A DNA stretch of 6,721 bases from Dehalococcoidales bacterium (lineage in GTDB: Bacteria > Chloroflexota > Dehalococcoidia > E44-bin15), in assembly GCA_030615555.1 (NCBI GenBank), contig JAUWZB010000046.1, forward strand, positions 1 through 6,721, given 5' to 3'. Position 1 is the first letter of the stretch, and every line of letters begins with the position of its first letter. Under the pieces are notes generated by a model. The model saw nothing but the letters and a program-made list of their open reading frames with translations, did no database searches and was not told the origin of the DNA. Made by a program: the position numbers and the translations under genes. Below are positions 5,780-6,721 of the stretch, in pieces.

Positions 5780-5808
5780 ATTTTAGGGGAGATTTCCCTC
5801 AGGGTCAA
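5780..5808 (-). promoter_or_regulatory. Sigma-70-type promoter giving a leaderless hydrolase mRNA
   Basis: The reverse strand shows TTGACC (5803-5808, five of six), a 17-nt spacer, and TAAAAT (5780-5785, five of six). Exactly six bases, CTAAGG, separate the -10 box from the GTG start codon, so the standard +1 position is the G of that codon. The spacer holds a small inverted repeat, ggga (5787-5790) and tccc (5795-5798), that could be an operator or chance. Confidence 0.72.
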
Positions 5809-5817
5809 GCAAATCTA

Positions 5818-6069
5818 ATGGCAAATACTATACATGAGAGTTCAGGGCAACAACTGCCTAGCTGCCAATGGTGCTCCTGCCATCGGTGGCACGCTTGCTG
5901 GGCGGGCACATTGTGCCTGCCGCAATATCCCTTAGAAGCTGTTGAATCTCGGGATCATCGTCCACAGATCAGTCGGCTAAGATATAAGCTGGAAAGGGAT
6001 CCCAACAATCCCAAGCTGATTCGCACCATCCCCAAGGCTGGCTACATCATAGACCAGCCCCCCGCCTGA
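5818..6069 (+). pseudogene. Remnant of an OmpR-type winged-helix DNA-binding domain
   Basis: The last 36 residues or so of this 83-residue frame, from PQISRLRYKLERDP through NPKLIRTIPKAGY (DNA about 5960-6060), match the end of the OmpR/PhoB winged helix. They cover the recognition helix, the invariant LRxKLExDP turn and the C-terminal hairpin ending in GY. The preceding residues, rich in Cys and Trp (QWCSCHRWHACWAG), do not look like this domain. In the next frame, MRVQGNNCLAANGAP (from about 5833) vaguely recalls the first strands of such a domain, so a frameshift plus decay is possible. No receiver domain is present; 5' of it lies the divergent hydrolase promoter. I see no ribosome site before the ATG at 5818. 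The homology of the C-terminal part is fairly clear; that it is a dead fragment is inference. Confidence 0.6.
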
Positions 6070-6133
6070 ACAGCTTCGAGAAATTCCCCTCGCTAAAGCT
6101 CTAGGAAGTTCCGAGCCTCAGTTAGAGACTGCC

Positions 6134-6180
6134 TCCTAAAATGTCACAACTCTGTAACTTTTTCCCTCCTCATTTTAGGA
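6134..6180. repeat. Perfect 10-bp inverted repeat with a 27-nt loop
   Basis: tcctaaaatg (6134-6143) and cattttagga (6171-6180) are exact reverse complements around an AT-rich, pyrimidine-biased 27-nt spacer. The stretch 6070-6336 holds no gene I can recognise. It contains this repeat, a second inverted repeat at 6257-6301 and a short hairpin, atacc-tcgg-ggtat (6214-6227). The repeat could be a decayed mobile-element end, a tandem operator or a weak RNA hairpin. Confidence 0.5.
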
Positions 6181-6256
6181 CTTCTTTATCTCTGTCTCGC
6201 TAGCATTTGTATGATACCTCGGGGTATACCCTTTCAAGGAAGCCCCTTAGCCATGA

Positions 6257-6301
6257 CCAGCTGAGGATACATATTACTCCGAAGAGGTTGGACTCAGCTG
6301 G
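6257..6301. repeat. Perfect 9-bp inverted repeat with a 27-nt loop
   Basis: ccagctgag (6257-6265) and ctcagctgg (6293-6301) are exact reverse complements with a 27-nt spacer, the same spacer length as the repeat at 6134-6180, although the arm sequences are unrelated. It lies 36 bp before the GTG of the truncated Lrp/AsnC-like frame, with TACAAT (6304-6309) directly after it as a possible -10 box that lacks a good -35. A regulatory site for that former gene is plausible but unproven. Confidence 0.5.
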
Positions 6302-6336
6302 GTTACAATCTCAGGTAAACAAAAGAGGAACAAGCG

Positions 6337-6429
6337 GTGAGTGCCAGGGCCTATGTACTCTTGGATATTATGGAGGGGAAGTCTGATCAGGTAGCTCAAG
6401 CTCTGCGGGGCTTGATCGGGCGTCCTTAG
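6337..6429 (+). pseudogene. Truncated Lrp/AsnC ligand-binding (RAM) domain protein
   Basis: A short frame of 30 codons encodes SARAYVLLDIMEGKSDQVAQ followed by ALRGLIGRP and a stop. Stand-alone Lrp/AsnC ligand-binding proteins, usually about 75-95 residues, begin in just this way: an AYVLI strand, a GK turn, and a helix ending in ALR.LPGV. A good ribosome site, AGAGGAA, lies 6 nt before the GTG at 6337-6339, so this was probably a real translation start. The expected continuation (VxSAxxVTGxYDLI) is missing in all three plus-strand frames. The similarity stops near 6420, and the TAG overlaps the stop codon of the convergent excisionase-like pseudogene. It is best read as a gene cut by a deletion or insertion whose far end was replaced by unrelated DNA. 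Confidence 0.6.
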
Positions 6430-6617
6430 CTGTCCCGGAAGGCGACAAAGCTATCGAGGTCCTCCTGCTGGAACCTTCTGTCGCCGCGGGGCCCACAACA
6501 CGGTAGGTCTTTAGGAGCCCTCGATTGCTCCAGCACTGAACTGTGTTTATGGGAACGTTTAGCAAGCTGCGCCTCACGAACGCTGAGGAGTCCATCTGCA
6601 ATGCGGCTCTCGCTCAT
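6426..6617 (-). pseudogene. Excisionase-family helix-turn-helix gene with two compensating frameshifts
   Basis: Joining two frames rebuilds a MerR/excisionase-type DNA-binding protein of about 65 residues. MSESRIADGLLSVREA (from the ATG at 6617) is in one frame. LLNVPINTVQCWSNRGLLKTYRV is in another, coming here in two parts: LLNVPINTVQ and CWSNRGLLKTYRV. GPRGDRRFQQEDLDSFVAFRDS returns to the first frame, as GPRGDRRF and QQEDLDSF, before the TAA at 6426-6428. The shape SVREA..LL.V..NTV..W...GLL..YRV GPRGDRRF..EDL.SF is the family signature. The first shift lies at 6566-6572 and fits a 2-nt loss between EA and LL. The second lies around 6495-6498 and fits a 2-nt gain (GTTGTGGG for GTTGGG). The conserved tryptophan and the GDRRF wing are intact, so decay is recent or the indels are sequence errors. 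Confidence 0.72.
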
Positions 6618-6631
6618 GAACCTGTCCAGGC

Positions 6632-6670
6632 AGTGTGAGAAGGCGAAATTATCAAAGATTAGTGTGAGAA
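6632..6670. repeat. Pair of 10-bp direct repeats upstream of the excisionase-like pseudogene
   Basis: agtgtgagaa occurs at 6632-6641 and again at 6661-6670, 29 bp apart start to start (close to three helical turns). Both lie just upstream of the ATG at 6617 of the excisionase-like pseudogene. They could be autoregulatory binding sites on one face of the helix. No clear promoter was found around them, and 10-bp repeats can arise by chance. Confidence 0.4.
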
Positions 6671-6721
6671 AAGGGAAGATAAGTGAGCTTACGGTAGGTT
6701 GACGCACATAGCTCATTGTGT

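Noticed and set aside
6281..6309. Possible promoter with TACAAT at 6304-6309
   Set aside because: No -35-like hexamer lies 16-18 nt upstream; the nearest TTG is only about 13 nt away.
6070..6336. Search for a tRNA or small RNA in the gene-free stretch
   Set aside because: No cloverleaf, T-loop consensus or terminator-like stem followed by a T-run was found; only the isolated inverted repeats remain.
6601..6716. Upstream extension of the excisionase-like frame to an ATG at 6716
   Set aside because: The added residues (FPFLTLIFDNFAF and neighbours) do not resemble the family, which starts close to the ADGLLSVREA segment after the ATG at 6617.

Overview
This window looks like chromosomal DNA from a bacterium, most likely a Chloroflexota member of the Dehalococcoidia type. 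That placement is an inference from protein style, the rpsF-ssb arrangement and frequent TTG/GTG starts; no marker here proves it. About 85% of the window is ordinary housekeeping coding sequence, and all intact genes lie on the minus strand. Promoter-like sequences divide them into four units, read here from right to left.

Unit 1 (4356-5808): a promoter with an ideal 17-nt spacer drives an Amidohydro_2-family metal hydrolase. The predicted transcript begins at the GTG start codon, so the mRNA is probably leaderless. The hydrolase is coupled by a TAATG overlap to thpR (RNA 2',3'-cyclic phosphodiesterase). Unit 2 (2188-4303): a promoter drives a 70-residue zinc-ribbon protein (TTG start), a ComF-type phosphoribosyltransferase and a 360-residue protein that resembles a nucleotidyltransferase. 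It ends near a stem-loop terminator. Unit 3 (742-2097): glyA with its own promoter. The -35 box of this promoter lies inside one copy of a degenerate 79-bp tandem duplication of the 3' end of the preceding gene. Unit 4 (1-741): rpsF-ssb, whose promoter starts at the base next to the glyA stop codon. ssb runs off the left edge; rpsR would be expected next.

The right-hand 0.9 kb (about 5810-6721) differs from the rest. It has no intact gene and holds three remnants of DNA-binding or regulatory proteins: the C-terminal part of an OmpR-type winged helix, the first 30 residues of an Lrp/AsnC ligand-binding (RAM) protein, and an excisionase-type helix-turn-helix gene carrying two compensating frameshifts. 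Two perfect inverted repeats, both with 27-nt loops, and a pair of 10-bp direct repeats lie among them. This reads as a decayed accessory segment.

I see no CRISPR array, tRNA, rRNA, intact insertion sequence or defence island. The least characterised intact material is the nucleotidyltransferase-like protein and its zinc-ribbon/comF operon.
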